The translations under genes and the position numbers were made by a program. This document shows positions 26,243 through 36,512 of a stretch of DNA of 64,000 bases, piece after piece (positions within the stretch are counted from its first letter, which is position 1; each line of letters starts with the position of its first letter). Below the pieces are notes generated by a model. The model was given only the letters and a program-made list of their open reading frames with translations, was not told where the DNA came from and searched no databases. This stretch comes from Clostridium ljungdahlii. GTDB lineage: Bacteria > Bacillota > Clostridia > Clostridiales > Clostridiaceae. Location: positions 248,001 to 312,000 of the forward strand of contig NZ_LITT01000035.1 in NCBI RefSeq assembly GCF_001636845.1, in the 5' to 3' direction.

Positions 26243-27421
26243 TTAATTTCTATTATTCACACCTGTTAACTCTGGCTTTGATGTCTTTAGATTGAACAAT
26301 GATTGAACAATTGAGTAGGCCACAAGACATACAGCGCCAAATACAAATGGAAATCTCATAGATGATATATTAAAAGTATTCTTAACAAAAGCAAAGAAGA
26401 AGCTTGAAACAAAACCACCTATGCTCATAAATGCAAGAGCTATAGAAATTGCAAAAGGCTGTGCTGACTGAGGCACCGGCATACCAACATACATAATTAC
26501 AGCTGGCACCACAAGTCCAAATCCCATTCCAACAATAGTTGCTGCAACAGTAAACATAAAAACGCTATTACCATAGATCAAAATCACAAATCCTATAGCA
26601 TGGAGAACCGTTCCTATAACTATGGTGTACTTTGTAGCTGCATGATATATTTTCCCAAAAATCGCACCAGTGAACATTCCACCTATAGAGAACATAGTAA
26701 GTGCCATCGCTGCACTAGCCGGAGTTCCTAATTTATTGTCAACTATTAAAGATGACATACCCGTTAACATTGGGTAATTTATTAAAGTATAAACCAGGAA
26801 AATTATTGACCATACATATACCATACCAGGCATCTTTACTTTTTCATTCTTTGCCTTTTCTATCTTAGGAGGCTCAGGTAGCATGAAAATAACTATGATG
26901 AGAGATATAACAGCCAAAAGATAAGCTAAAAAGGTACTTCGCCAGTTAATAACACATAAAATTCCTCCAAGCAGCTGAAATACGATACCACCTATATTTT
27001 GAATAACACTATTGTAACCCATGAGATTTTCTATATCTTTTCCTTGAAAAAAGTTCATAATAAGTGCTGATGGAATTGGAGATATTAAACCTACCCCAGC
27101 TCCCAATATAGCCCTCATAATAAGAATTACGACAAAGCTATTTGCAAAATAAGGAACAGTACCACCAATGATAGTAAGAATTATTCCAATAATTGTAACG
27201 CTCTTAAATGTCATAATATTTCCAGCTAATTTTCCTCCTATCATTGAAAACGGAATCGTAGATAAACATGGTAATGTAGCTATAAGTACCACTACACTAA
27301 AATCTATTTTGGGGAAGGCCTGACCTATACTTGCAAGTGCAGGAGAAGTTGCTCCTTGTGCCATAACCAGAAATGAAAAAGAAAATATTGCAAATATAGT
27401 TGCTGATTTACCTTTACTCAT
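26243..27421 (-). CDS. MFS transporter
   Basis: A 392-residue major facilitator protein with about twelve membrane segments. The N-terminal region has ATSPALASIGQAFPKIDF and the first half has a motif-A-like loop near IGGKLAG. The substrate cannot be told from sequence. It follows the UroD-type methyltransferase gene on the same strand after about 107 bases, so it may import the methylated compound that enzyme handles. That is inference from context. Confidence 0.88.
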   Translation of the reverse strand: MSKGKSATIFAIFSFSFLVMAQGATSPALASIGQAFPKIDFSVVVLIATLPCLSTIPFSMIGGKLAGNIMTFKSVTIIGIILTIIGGTVPYFANSFVVILIMRAILGAGVGLISPIPSALIMNFFQGKDIENLMGYNSVIQNIGGIVFQLLGGILCVINWRSTFLAYLLAVISLIIVIFMLPEPPKIEKAKNEKVKMPGMVYVWSIIFLVYTLINYPMLTGMSSLIVDNKLGTPASAAMALTMFSIGGMFTGAIFGKIYHAATKYTIVIGTVLHAIGFVILIYGNSVFMFTVAATIVGMGFGLVVPAVIMYVGMPVPQSAQPFAISIALAFMSIGGFVSSFFFAFVKNTFNISSMRFPFVFGAVCLVAYSIVQSLFNLKTSKPELTGVNNRN

Positions 27422-27528
27422 AACTTTAAACTCCCTTCTTCGCCTTTGATTTTAAAAAACCTCCCATATAAATTTTTATACTTTAGAAATGAAAGTAATG
27501 CCAATCAATTGGAAGTTTCTTTGTATTA

Positions 27529-28680
27529 TTATTTATTTAATGGTTGTCCTAATGTTGCTAAAATAACAGCCTCTATGTTCTCACGTTTTGCATTAGGTGG
27601 AACACTACATCCTGAATTCATAATGAAACCAGTATCACCAAATATATCAATAATTTCCTTAGCATACTTATAGCATTCTTCAGGTGCTCCTACTGATGTA
27701 AGTGCTGGTGGAACGTTACCTGTAATGCACATTTTATCTCCAAGTATCTCTTTCATCTTTACATTGCTGGTTATATGATCAGGATCCCATACACATTGAG
27801 CTTTTGGAAATTCTCTAAAGTAAGGAAGGAATGTTTCCCAGTTACCATCCATATGGAACCAGGTCTTTACATTATTTGCCTGCATTGCAGGTACTACCTT
27901 CTGATAATATGTAAAATAGAATTTTTCAAAAACTTTTGGGGATATAAAATCACATCCTGAACGAGTTCCTCCTATAAATCCATACACTCCCGGTAAAGCT
28001 TTTATTGCCTTAACCGTATTTTCTACTTCTTCCTGTTCTATAATATCTAGAGCAGCTCTAACCTTATCTGGCATGCGGTACAGATCTCTAAAAAATTTTG
28101 GCAATTTACGTGCACCACTTAAAGTTTCAAAAGGTGGCATAGGTAACAATCCGCCAGCCATTCCAACACTTGTTTTTCCAAGAGCAGCTATTTTTTCATT
28201 TACCTTACCCATATATTGTGGATCTGGTTGAGGTAATTTTTCTGGATCAAAGCCAATTCTGTTAAAAAGCTCTTGTTTAAGTACTCCCCATCCTTTATTT
28301 ATAATTGTGTCGTAGTCTTCTTCTGTCATAGGTCCCTGCTCATCAATCTGCCAAAGTGCATCTTTAGCTATATCACGTCCTGGAACCTTCATTTTTGCAA
28401 ACCACATAGCTGCAAAATTCTGCTGCATGAAATCCATAGGTACTCCAGTTGCTGCAGGAACTGAATCCATTTCGTCAAGTATAGGCAATTGAGCAGCTTT
28501 TATAAGATTTTCCTCTACCAGTTCCTGCCTGTCCCACCAATCAGATATAGTCATTGTTGGATCTATAAATTTAAAATACATCTGCCCGGAAAGCATAATT
28601 GGAATTCTATCCGGTTTCCCCATGTTTAGTGCAGCTAACATTCTTTTATCACGTATTGCAGTCATCTCTTTTGGCGTCAT
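27529..28680 (-). CDS. UroD-family corrinoid methyltransferase
   Basis: A 383-residue protein of the uroporphyrinogen decarboxylase/MtaA fold. True HemE lacks the features seen here: a zinc-site-like HMDGNW, ITGNVPPAL and NSGCSVPPNAKREN near the C-terminus. In MtaA/MtbA the first motif is HxC; here the cysteine position is Asp, so the zinc would be held differently. Such proteins in acetogens transfer methyl groups between substrates or tetrahydrofolate and corrinoid proteins. No corrinoid protein gene is in the window. GGGGGTGA precedes the ATG. Confidence 0.8.
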   Translation of the reverse strand: MTPKEMTAIRDKRMLAALNMGKPDRIPIMLSGQMYFKFIDPTMTISDWWDRQELVEENLIKAAQLPILDEMDSVPAATGVPMDFMQQNFAAMWFAKMKVPGRDIAKDALWQIDEQGPMTEEDYDTIINKGWGVLKQELFNRIGFDPEKLPQPDPQYMGKVNEKIAALGKTSVGMAGGLLPMPPFETLSGARKLPKFFRDLYRMPDKVRAALDIIEQEEVENTVKAIKALPGVYGFIGGTRSGCDFISPKVFEKFYFTYYQKVVPAMQANNVKTWFHMDGNWETFLPYFREFPKAQCVWDPDHITSNVKMKEILGDKMCITGNVPPALTSVGAPEECYKYAKEIIDIFGDTGFIMNSGCSVPPNAKRENIEAVILATLGQPLNK

Positions 28681-28774
28681 GTTATTTCACCCCCATAATT
28701 TTTTTGAAATAAACTTGAAAGTTTTAAATCTTCTGTATATATATAGTATAATATTTATACGTTTACATTTCACC

Positions 28775-28787
28775 CTACATGATGTAG
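28775..28787. promoter_or_regulatory. possible operator upstream of the methyltransferase gene
   Basis: CTACATGATGTAG is a perfect 13-bp palindrome about 90 bases upstream of the methyltransferase start, in an AT-rich region with several possible -10 boxes. No regulator gene is next to it. Function is a guess. Confidence 0.25.
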
Positions 28788-28871
28788 AAATTTATGATAA
28801 TATTTTATACATTTATGTAAGGTAAAATTTTTGTATGCTAATAAATAGAAATTAAATATTCATTTATTACT

Positions 28872-29831
28872 TTACACTTCTAATTTTTTATATGTTTTAA
28901 ATTTTTCTAAATTATTTTCATTTAAAATAATTATTCTTGCTCCTTTAGCAAATCCTTTTTTTCCATAAGAGTTGTATCCTGTCTTACGCCCGTATCCTAA
29001 AGTAATACCATTTAAATCTCCTATATAATCGTTAGTATGATCATGCCCTACAAATACTCCTTTCACATCCCCCATTTCAATAAGTGCAGAAAACAATCCA
29101 CTATCAACAGCCTGTGGAGATTCTTTTTCATTTCTTTCCCCTATGGCTTTTCCACTTTGCCATACCTTATATTGCTGCTGTAGTGGAATATGAAAAAACA
29201 TAAATGATGGAATTATCTTGCCAAATTGTTTTTTTAGATCAGTAGATAATTTTTTATACCAATCTATTTGTTGTTTTCTTATATACCCATACCCTTTTAT
29301 GTCATAGCTGCCTGAATCAAGCATGTAAATGTTAAATATAGGCTTATCATTTTTAGAGTTCTTGATGATGAGGTTATAATCTCCTGCTCTACCAATTACA
29401 CTTGAAAAATTTTGACTAAGATTATACTTGTACGACATATACATTTTCATCTGATTTTTTCTATTTACCATACATAATTCATCATCATGATTACCTAAAA
29501 CTACTGCCCAGGGTATTTTTCTATCTTTCATTGGTTTTGCAATATTTTCAATTGCCTTTTTAACTTCTTCTTTTAGTTTACAAAACCTACCATCTATAAT
29601 ATCTCCAGTTAGCACAACAAGATCTGGATGTTCAGTGTCTAACACATTTTCCATAAGTCTTATAGTTCTTTTATTTTTCAAAGAATACTCATGCAAATCT
29701 GTAAATTGAACAATTTTAAATTCCCCATTTTGATTGAATTTTAAATTAATTTTCTGTGAAATTACTTTATACTTTCTTTTAAAAATACCATTAAAAAAAG
29801 TTAGTATTGATTTTAATACATTATCTATCAT
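28872..29831 (-). CDS. calcineurin-like metallophosphoesterase
   Basis: A 319-residue phosphoesterase. The dinuclear metal motifs are in order: FTDLHEY (as DxH), LTGDIIDG (GD), LGNHDDE (GNHD), FFHIPL and GHDHTND (GHxH-type). A hydrophobic or basic N-terminal segment (about 1-25) may tie it to the membrane, as in YkuE-like enzymes. The substrate is unknown. GGGGGTAC precedes the ATG. It is a single-gene unit. Confidence 0.88.
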   Translation of the reverse strand: MIDNVLKSILTFFNGIFKRKYKVISQKINLKFNQNGEFKIVQFTDLHEYSLKNKRTIRLMENVLDTEHPDLVVLTGDIIDGRFCKLKEEVKKAIENIAKPMKDRKIPWAVVLGNHDDELCMVNRKNQMKMYMSYKYNLSQNFSSVIGRAGDYNLIIKNSKNDKPIFNIYMLDSGSYDIKGYGYIRKQQIDWYKKLSTDLKKQFGKIIPSFMFFHIPLQQQYKVWQSGKAIGERNEKESPQAVDSGLFSALIEMGDVKGVFVGHDHTNDYIGDLNGITLGYGRKTGYNSYGKKGFAKGARIIILNENNLEKFKTYKKLEV

Positions 29832-29867
29832 TTTGTACCCCCATAATTAAATTTCTAGACAAAAATA

Positions 29868-29902
29868 AAAGGAAGCCTTTCTGCAGATAAAGCACTTCCT
29901 TT
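29868..29902 (-). terminator. terminator after the DUF6440 gene
   Basis: AAAGGAAG (29868-29875) pairs with CTTCCTTT (29895-29902). On the minus strand it is followed by TATTTTTG. A second longer hairpin, GATAGTTCAAATT / AATTTGGACTATC, lies at 29968-30002 between the gene and this terminator. Confidence 0.5.
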
Positions 29903-30024
29903 GTTAATATATATAATCCACCTTATATTTTAAAATTATGCCAGGAATGTTTATTTTATTACCTATGAGATAGTCCAAATTTAAATTGAATTTGAACTAT
30001 CTGCTAATGGACAAATTAAAAATG

Positions 30025-30213
30025 TTATTCATTATTCTCTTTAATAATTGGCTTTCCATCTTTATCAACCAACAACGTTAATCCCCCTGCATATCCATCA
30101 TAACTAAATAAATATTCAACACCTGTTTCTTTATCTACTATCACCTTATATCCAGATGTAGTACCCTCCTTAAAAATTACCTCAAATCTTTTATTAGACT
30201 TTTCCCCAAACAT
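30025..30213 (-). CDS. DUF6440 family small protein
   Basis: A 62-residue protein with the family pattern RFEVIFKEGTTSGYKVIVDK, TGVEYLF and YAGGLTLLVDKDGKP. This all-beta small domain is common in Clostridia and has no assigned function. TAAGGGAGG lies before the ATG. The gene stands alone between two hairpins. Confidence 0.8.
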   Translation of the reverse strand: MFGEKSNKRFEVIFKEGTTSGYKVIVDKETGVEYLFSYDGYAGGLTLLVDKDGKPIIKENNE

Positions 30214-30586
30214 TCTTTACTTCCTCCCTTAATTAACTTTGTTTCACACTAGCCTACTATCATGAATTACTTTTTAATCTTCTATATTTTACAAACAAAA
30301 AGAGTTTTCCAAACAATAAACATTAAAAAGCACCTTCTTTCAAGATTGCAGAAATTTACCGCTGCTCATTAATCTATAAGTAAATTATATCATTTTATAC
30401 AATATCTCTCTATTACTTTTTATGACAGTTATCCACACTTCTCATCGATAGTCTGCATCTCCATTACCATAATACCTTTCCTTTTTAATTGCTACTTTAA
30501 ATAGGAATAGTATATAACATTACTACAAATAATATTAAAAAGAAATTTTATGAAGTAATATCAAAAAATATAGGTGAGGTGTTAGT
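30214..30586. other. gene-free stretch
   Basis: About 370 AT-rich bases between two divergent small genes. One minus-strand frame near 30440-30480 ends in KKERYYGNGDADYR but has no start or ribosome site, and I would not call it. No hairpin or promoter stands out. Confidence 0.3.
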
Positions 30587-30817
30587 ATGAGTGATAAATC
30601 TAAAGTTATAAAGGTAAAGAAAAATCCTCAGGGAGATATAACTGATGTAATGCTTGAAAATGGAAATGTATATTCAATAGATGAAGCAATAATGATGGTA
30701 AAGGATGGCTTAATAGACGGCATAAACATTGGAAAAGCCAAAAATGGTAGAGAATATTTAAGAAGCAATCCTAATGGGGATGAAAATGATAACCTAGACA
30801 ATAAACCAATTTTTTAA
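30587..30817 (+). CDS. DUF3892 family small protein
   Basis: A 76-residue protein matching DUF3892: KVIKVKKNPQGDITDVMLEN, YSIDEAIMMVKDGLIDG and the end-of-domain GREYLRSNPN. It is a small alpha/beta domain with no assigned role. The acidic tail NGDENDNLDN is likely disordered. GGTGAGGTG precedes the ATG. Confidence 0.8.
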   Translation: MSDKSKVIKVKKNPQGDITDVMLENGNVYSIDEAIMMVKDGLIDGINIGKAKNGREYLRSNPNGDENDNLDNKPIF

Positions 30818-30883
30818 CCTTTAAGTAAAAACGTGTTAAACTTTTTATCTACACCTAAATGAAAGAATATCGAAATAAGAGTA

Positions 30884-30923
30884 AAGTGCCTGTTATACTA
30901 ATTTCTTAGTGCAATAGGCACTT
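30884..30923 (+). terminator. weak terminator after the DUF3892 gene
   Basis: AAGTGCC (30884-30890) pairs with GGCACTT (30917-30923), extended by a mismatched inner stem. The T run is poor. Confidence 0.4.
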
Positions 30924-31024
30924 CATAATTATATAAAATTCGACGTTTAATATTACGAGCGGATTCTTCTTTATAATGAATGATGTTATAATATAATGTA
31001 TAATAATTCTATCATAGAGAGGAC

Positions 31025-31447
31025 GTGTCAAGCTTGTATATAAATGAAACAAAGGTCGTTGTTAGATATGCAGAAACTGATAAAATGGGTATAGTCCATC
31101 ATTCCAATTATTATATATACTTTGAAGAAGCTAGAACAGAGTTTATAAAAAAGATTGGTATAAGTTATTCACAAATGGAGAAAGACGGTATAATGTTTCC
31201 TCTAGTTGAAAGTAACTGCAGATACATACAGGGTGCAAAATATGAAGATAAACTAATGATAAAAACTTGGATTAAAGAATTAACACCAGTTAAAGCGGAA
31301 TTTAACTATTCAATTATTAGAGAAAATGACCAAAAGGAAATTGCAAAAGGAAGCACATTACACACTTTTGTTGATAATAATTTTAAGATAATTAATTTAA
31401 AGAAAAAGCATACGGAACTATTTGAAAAATTACAGTCACTAATATGA
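31025..31447 (+). CDS. acyl-CoA thioesterase, YbgC/4HBT family
   Basis: A 140-residue hotdog-fold thioesterase. The active-site region reads YAETDKMGIVHHSNYYIYFE, with the Asp of ETDKMG the expected catalytic residue, and FEEART following. It hydrolyses small acyl-CoA esters; the natural substrate is unknown. GTG at 31025 is very close to AGAGAGGA, while TTG at 31034 has that site 11 bases upstream, so the true start is one of these. Confidence 0.88.
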   Translation: MSSLYINETKVVVRYAETDKMGIVHHSNYYIYFEEARTEFIKKIGISYSQMEKDGIMFPLVESNCRYIQGAKYEDKLMIKTWIKELTPVKAEFNYSIIRENDQKEIAKGSTLHTFVDNNFKIINLKKKHTELFEKLQSLI

Positions 31448-31475
31448 TAAAAAAGCAATTGGCTTCTATGAGAGA

Positions 31476-31612
31476 TCAATTAATAAAAACAAGAATGGAC
31501 ATTTCCACGAATGTGGAAGCATCAATGGTCATTGATCCCGGCAAAGGCTGTGAAATAACTGCAATATCCAGCATTTCGTTTTCATCAATCCAGTGAGGTG
31601 TATCAACTTTAT
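31476..31612 (-). pseudogene. chromate transporter (CHR family) fragment
   Basis: A minus-strand frame reads TPHWIDENEMLDIAVISQPL and then PGSMTIDASTFVEM. This matches the conserved W-I/T-x-x-E-F-L-D-x-x-A-I-S-x-x-x-P-G-P-I-A-I-N-x-A-T-F-V-G block of chromate transporters. No start, no membrane helices and no other part of the gene remain. Confidence 0.6.
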
Positions 31613-31700
31613 ATTTTCATCATATTCTAGACTTGTGGCTGCACTATGAAGGTGTTAAAATTTATATACGTAGCAGTATAATTTTATCAGTAAAAAGGAT

Positions 31701-33410
31701 GTGTTTAAGATTTTTAATAATAAGAATATAGAAAAATATTCATCAGCAGTTACCCTATCAGATATGGAGATTTTCATATTTCCCGAACTTCTATATAGTC
31801 TCTTGCTAGCAAACATAATGTCTCCAATTATATGGGAGTGGAAGAAGGATGAGTGGTTTAAGGATATTGACAAATTAAATCCATATAGGAAGATATTAAG
31901 ACTTAAGCAGTATATAATGGATAATTATGATTTTAATCTGGATATTGATACATGGGGAATTACAACTAAGGAGAAGGAAATAGCACGTTTTGAACCCTTT
32001 ATGAATGTTGAAACAATAAGCAGAAGTAATGCCTTGTTTGGTTATGAAGGAGACAAATATTATTTTAGTATGGATATTAGACGGCATTTTGGTCTTGATA
32101 AATATAACTCTAATATGATTCCTTATTGGAAGACTGAAACCGTGGAAGCAATGAATGCATTCAAATACAAAAAAAACTATGAAAAAGGTGCAGGTGAATG
32201 TGTGTCCTTATCTACTCTTTATGCCGCTGCACTGTTTATAATATGTAAAATACCACTTAAAGACATATACCTGCTTGCAACACCACTTCATTCACAAAAT
32301 TTTATAGATGTAAAGGGTGGAATAGTAACAAATAATAGAAGGATTGTTACTAAAAATATGTGGTTTAACGGTACTGAACTTACAGTAAAAGCTCAAAGAG
32401 CAATACGAAACGAACAAATTACAATTATCTCTCATAGCACAGGTTTTGTCCATGTGGTATATCCCGAAGCAACCATAGATCATGGGGTATATACGGACTT
32501 TGAAAAAAAGCTCAAGAAATTCCTTGTACATGATATAGATTATGAGATATTATGCAATTTTCTTAGGCAGGAGAGCCATCTTCAGAAATTCTTTCAGATT
32601 AAGCATGAGTATCACGGCGGTCACAGATATATTCCCGCTGAAAAGGCCTATGCTTATGAACATACTAGTTCTTTTAAGATCAATAAGAGTACGAGGGACA
32701 AACTGCTGTCTGAGATTGATGAGTATGAATTTTCTCAGGAACCCATACAAAACAGGATATGCCTTAATAACTTTGATGAATTTTTTAAAAAACACAAGGT
32801 AGATTTTAATGATGAGAAGGATATTATCAGTGTAATGGATCAACTTAACTGCCCTAATATGCCGCTAAAGGAGATTTTAACTTCATTATATGAATTTTGC
32901 AATATAGACCCAAGGCTTCCTGGAAAGAATAAAAATTTTATTAAGTCAGAACCAATACAATTATCGCCGGAAATGAACAGAGAGGATATTGTTAACTATT
33001 TAGAGTCTATTAGGGACAAAAACGTTTCTGCAGATCTTGCTTTTTACGCATTAAGAGATTTTTCCAGAACTGAATGGGATCCTTTTATCAAGGCAGCCTT
33101 AGAGCGAAATCCTGTTTCAATTAATATGTATCAAAACTTAAGTGAAGATGAAGTTGTAAATATATTGGAGAGTATGCCTAGCGTATCCATATATAATGGC
33201 TCCCGGATGGCTCAACCGGATGAAGTATGCAACTACCAAAGGGGAGATGGTTTTGAAAAAGCTATATGTTTAGCTAATATATTAAAGTATAGAAATAATT
33301 CTCGAAGTATACGTATTAGGGTCCTAAATGATCATGTTGAAATTAATCTTAATAACAGAATTATTAATTGGCCGTCAAATAAAGGCTTAAATGGCACCAT
33401 AAAACTTTAA
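31701..33410 (+). CDS. large protein with a transglutaminase-like Cys-His-Asp core
   Basis: A 569-residue protein I do not recognise as a named family. Residues 160-205 read GAGECVSLSTLYAAALFIIC and then TPLHSQNFID. Cys167 on a helix start, His197 and Asp203 have the order and spacing of a transglutaminase-like or papain-like triad. The C-terminal 200 residues are helical, with no membrane segment or signal peptide. The GTG start has AAAGGA only one base away, so the true start may differ. A strong terminator follows at 33451-33492. Peptidase, amidase or a structural role are all possible. Confidence 0.6.
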   Translation: MFKIFNNKNIEKYSSAVTLSDMEIFIFPELLYSLLLANIMSPIIWEWKKDEWFKDIDKLNPYRKILRLKQYIMDNYDFNLDIDTWGITTKEKEIARFEPFMNVETISRSNALFGYEGDKYYFSMDIRRHFGLDKYNSNMIPYWKTETVEAMNAFKYKKNYEKGAGECVSLSTLYAAALFIICKIPLKDIYLLATPLHSQNFIDVKGGIVTNNRRIVTKNMWFNGTELTVKAQRAIRNEQITIISHSTGFVHVVYPEATIDHGVYTDFEKKLKKFLVHDIDYEILCNFLRQESHLQKFFQIKHEYHGGHRYIPAEKAYAYEHTSSFKINKSTRDKLLSEIDEYEFSQEPIQNRICLNNFDEFFKKHKVDFNDEKDIISVMDQLNCPNMPLKEILTSLYEFCNIDPRLPGKNKNFIKSEPIQLSPEMNREDIVNYLESIRDKNVSADLAFYALRDFSRTEWDPFIKAALERNPVSINMYQNLSEDEVVNILESMPSVSIYNGSRMAQPDEVCNYQRGDGFEKAICLANILKYRNNSRSIRIRVLNDHVEINLNNRIINWPSNKGLNGTIKL

Positions 33411-33450
33411 AGTTTGTTTCTATTTATTAAAGTGATATTCATATAAAAAT

Positions 33451-33492
33451 AATGGGTATAGATTTGGTTTTTTACACAAATCTATACCCATT
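33451..33492. terminator. strong bidirectional terminator
   Basis: AATGGGTATAGATTTG (33451-33466) is fully complementary to CAAATCTATACCCATT (33477-33492). It lies between the 569-residue protein gene and the convergent coiled-coil membrane protein gene. Confidence 0.8.
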
Positions 33493-33560
33493 CCCTATTT
33501 GAATAATTATATCTTCTTTGCAAGTTTTCAGCAATCTTGCTCTATTTAATCTATTTTGTT

Positions 33561-34415
33561 TTAGCTGTTGAATCTCTTTTCTATTTGATTTTGCAGCATA
33601 CTTTTTTCATTATAATATTTCTCTTCCATTTCATTTAATATATACTTTTTAACCCAAACATTATTAGCAAATACTGTTGCCACCCCTAAATAATAATATT
33701 GAAGACCTTTATTCCCACCAATATCATTGAGATATTGGTTATATTGCTCGAAACAATACTTAAATTTTAAATTTTTATCTTTATTAGTTTTTATTATCTC
33801 CCTTATTGAATTAATCCAATATATTGTACAAATAATAATTTTCTTATCTGTATTATTTTTACTATATTTTAAGAAGTTTTTCAATGTTTTAATATAACTA
33901 TCATTATCTTCACTATCTAAACTATTAGCTTCATTATCTATTAAGCTAGTCATTGTTGATTCCAAATCTCTTAATTTATGATTAATTTTGGAATCCATTC
34001 CGTCTAAATTCTTATTTAATTCTTCTATTTTAAATTTCATATCATTAATCTGATTCAGTCTGTTCGCTGCTACATTTATTTCTTGTGATACATCTGCAAG
34101 ATTATCAAATGCATCCTCAAATTTACTCTTTGTCTCTCTCGATACGTCTACAAGATTATCAGATATATTTACAAGTTTGTTCTTTGTATTATTAGATTTC
34201 TGCTCTCCATTTATTGTCACTATTATAGCAATTATTGATAATATTATTGATGATATTGCCACTGCAAAAGACACTTCATCTACAAATTTAATATTCCAAT
34301 AACACGACGTTGTTATAAAAATTGCTATAACTACTATACTAATGATTATAATGTATATTATATGTAATTTTAATTTTTCATGATCTACTATGCAGCTTAT
34401 ATCTTCTTGTTTCAT
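33561..34415 (-). CDS. membrane protein with coiled-coil
   Basis: A 284-residue protein with two hydrophobic helices near the N-terminus (about 15-35 and 48-68), then a long coiled-coil (about 85-165) with repeats such as NISDNLVDVSRETKSKFEDA and NLADVSQEIN, then a helical soluble C-terminal domain. Topology resembles a double-pass anchor with a cytoplasmic rod. No family recognised. GAGGTG lies six bases before the ATG at 34415. It is a single-gene unit transcribed away from the chemoreceptor gene. Confidence 0.65.
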   Translation of the reverse strand: MKQEDISCIVDHEKLKLHIIYIIIISIVVIAIFITTSCYWNIKFVDEVSFAVAISSIILSIIAIIVTINGEQKSNNTKNKLVNISDNLVDVSRETKSKFEDAFDNLADVSQEINVAANRLNQINDMKFKIEELNKNLDGMDSKINHKLRDLESTMTSLIDNEANSLDSEDNDSYIKTLKNFLKYSKNNTDKKIIICTIYWINSIREIIKTNKDKNLKFKYCFEQYNQYLNDIGGNKGLQYYYLGVATVFANNVWVKKYILNEMEEKYYNEKSMLQNQIEKRFNS

Positions 34416-34708
34416 ATTAATCACCTCATTACATAATATTCTTAAAAATATAATTAATTCCTTTTTTTAAACTTTTCTAAAATTTATTATTTTTATTTCA
34501 AATTTTGATTAACACAATAATTTAATTTAATTTAACTTTATGTTAATATTTTATAATTTAATCAAAGGATAATAAATATTTTTGTCGAATATACATACTA
34601 TTCACACTAATTATTATCTTTGGAGTTGTACTTAATATATTCAACATTTTGAGGCAAATTTTCTTTATGTTCGGCAAATTTCAGTCAAATTTTAAGGAGG
34701 TATAAATT

Positions 34709-36421
34709 ATGCAGTGGTTTAAAAATTTAAAGATGATACAAAAATTAATATCTTCATTTGTTCTAGTGGCCTTATTTATTGGTGTAGTTGGATTTATTGG
34801 ATTGCATAATATGAAAATCATATATTCTAATGCTAATTCTATGCATGATTATAATCTTAAGTCGATAGAAAGCTTAATGACTGTGAAACAAAATTTTGCA
34901 GATATTCGATCAGATTTATTAAAAATTGTTTATCAACAAAATTTAGGTGATAAAAATAACTTAAAAAAAGAAATTAATGATTTAAGTACTAAAAATGACT
35001 CAATTATAGATAATTATGAGAAGACATTATTGTCTAAGAATGAAGATTCAATTTTTTCACAGTTAAAAAAGGATAGGAATACATATAAAGAGGCATTTAA
35101 TATTATATTAAAATTTATTGATGAAAATAATTATAAAGACGCACAAGAAAATTTTTCTGATATCACTAAGGCAAGAACGAAAATTTATAGTGATATGGAT
35201 AAATTAATAGCAGTAAATTCTAATGAAGCGGATAATGCAGATAACCAAAATCAAATTACATATACATCATCTTTGGTTATTACCAATATAATAATTATAG
35301 TAGGGTTTGCTGTTGGAGTTATTATTGGTTTATTTATAGCATTTATGATTTCAAAAGAAATTACTAAAGTTTTAGATTTAGCAAAAGCTTTGGGAGATGG
35401 AGATTTAACTAAATCTATAGAAGTGGATAGCAAAGATGAAATAGGAAACTTAGGAAAAGCTTTAAATAAAGCTTGTGAGAATATGAAAGAATTAATAAGT
35501 TCAATAATGAATAGTGCTGGAGATATAAGTTCTTCCAGTGAAGAGCTATCTGCAACTACTGAGGAAATTACATCTATGATGGAAGCCGCAAATGAATCCA
35601 CTCAACAAATAGCGCAAGGTGCACAAGAATTAAGTTCAACAACAGAAGGAGTAAACGCTTCTATGCAGGAGATTTCTACTTCAACTAATGAATTATTAGA
35701 TAAATCAATAAGTACCCAAAATTCTTCAAACGAAATAAGTAAACGTGCAGTTGAAATAAAAGATAAAGCGGCTAAAAATATAAAGGATGGAAATGCAATA
35801 TATAAAGAAAAACACGATAATATTATAAAATCTATTGAGGACGGCAAAGTTGTTGAACAAGTTAAAATTATGGCTGATTCCATTGGAAGTATAGCGGAAC
35901 AAACAAATCTCCTTGCACTAAATGCTGCAATAGAAGCTGCAAGAGCTGGGGAACAAGGAAAGGGTTTTGCTGTAGTTGCAGATGAAGTAAGAGATTTGGC
36001 AGAACAATCTTCTCAAGCTGTAGTAAGTATACAAAGCATGGTTTCTCAAGTAAAAGATGCTTTTGATTCTTTATCGAAAAGTGGACAAGATATCTTAGAT
36101 TATATATCAAATAATGTAAATTCTAATTATAAACTTCTTATGAATACAGGCATACAATATGAAAAAGATGCTACATTTATAAAAAATATGGCTGAGGAAA
36201 TTTCAGCTTCATCAAAACGAATGGATAATGCTATAAGTACTATAAGTGGCTCAGTTGAAAATATATCAGCAACTTCAGAAGAATCAGCAGCTAGTTCAGA
36301 AGAGATAATGAGCAGTATAAATGAGATAACAAAGGCTGTAAATGAGGTCTCTGAATCTGCTCAAAGTCAAGCTGAACTTGCACAAAAACTTAATGAAATG
36401 GTTCATAAATTTAAAGTATAA
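34709..36421 (+). CDS. methyl-accepting chemotaxis protein
   Basis: A 570-residue chemoreceptor. First membrane helix about 13-31, a four-helix-bundle ligand domain (about 35-185), a second membrane helix (about 190-212), HAMP domain, and a signalling domain whose hairpin tip reads [20 protein letters not shown] followed by [20 protein letters not shown]. The C-terminus lacks a CheR-binding pentapeptide. Ligand unknown. AAGGAGG before the ATG. A terminator follows. No che genes are next to it. Confidence 0.93.
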   Translation: MQWFKNLKMIQKLISSFVLVALFIGVVGFIGLHNMKIIYSNANSMHDYNLKSIESLMTVKQNFADIRSDLLKIVYQQNLGDKNNLKKEINDLSTKNDSIIDNYEKTLLSKNEDSIFSQLKKDRNTYKEAFNIILKFIDENNYKDAQENFSDITKARTKIYSDMDKLIAVNSNEADNADNQNQITYTSSLVITNIIIIVGFAVGVIIGLFIAFMISKEITKVLDLAKALGDGDLTKSIEVDSKDEIGNLGKALNKACENMKELISSIMNSAGDISSSSEELSATTEEITSMMEAANESTQQIAQGAQELSSTTEGVNASMQEISTSTNELLDKSISTQNSSNEISKRAVEIKDKAAKNIKDGNAIYKEKHDNIIKSIEDGKVVEQVKIMADSIGSIAEQTNLLALNAAIEAARAGEQGKGFAVVADEVRDLAEQSSQAVVSIQSMVSQVKDAFDSLSKSGQDILDYISNNVNSNYKLLMNTGIQYEKDATFIKNMAEEISASSKRMDNAISTISGSVENISATSEESAASSEEIMSSINEITKAVNEVSESAQSQAELAQKLNEMVHKFKV

Positions 36422-36433
36422 ATTTTAATTTAT

Positions 36434-36468
36434 AAATGGGATATCTCAAATTTAAGATATCCCATTTT
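36434..36468. terminator. terminator between chemoreceptor and nitroreductase
   Basis: AAATGGGATATCT (36434-) is complementary to AGATATCCCATTT (-36467), a 13-bp stem with an eight-base loop and T residues after it. Both flanking genes converge on it. Confidence 0.8.
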
Positions 36469-36512
36469 ATAATCACAATTTTGAATATGCTGTATAAAAT
36501 GCAAGTAAATTT

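Noticed and set aside
30430-30490. Minus-strand frame ending KKERYYGNGDADYR
   Set aside because: No start codon or ribosome site; only about 20 codons between stops.
34620-34700. Sigma-54 promoter before the chemoreceptor gene
   Set aside because: GGCAAATTT occurs twice, but no GC follows at the required ten-base spacing.
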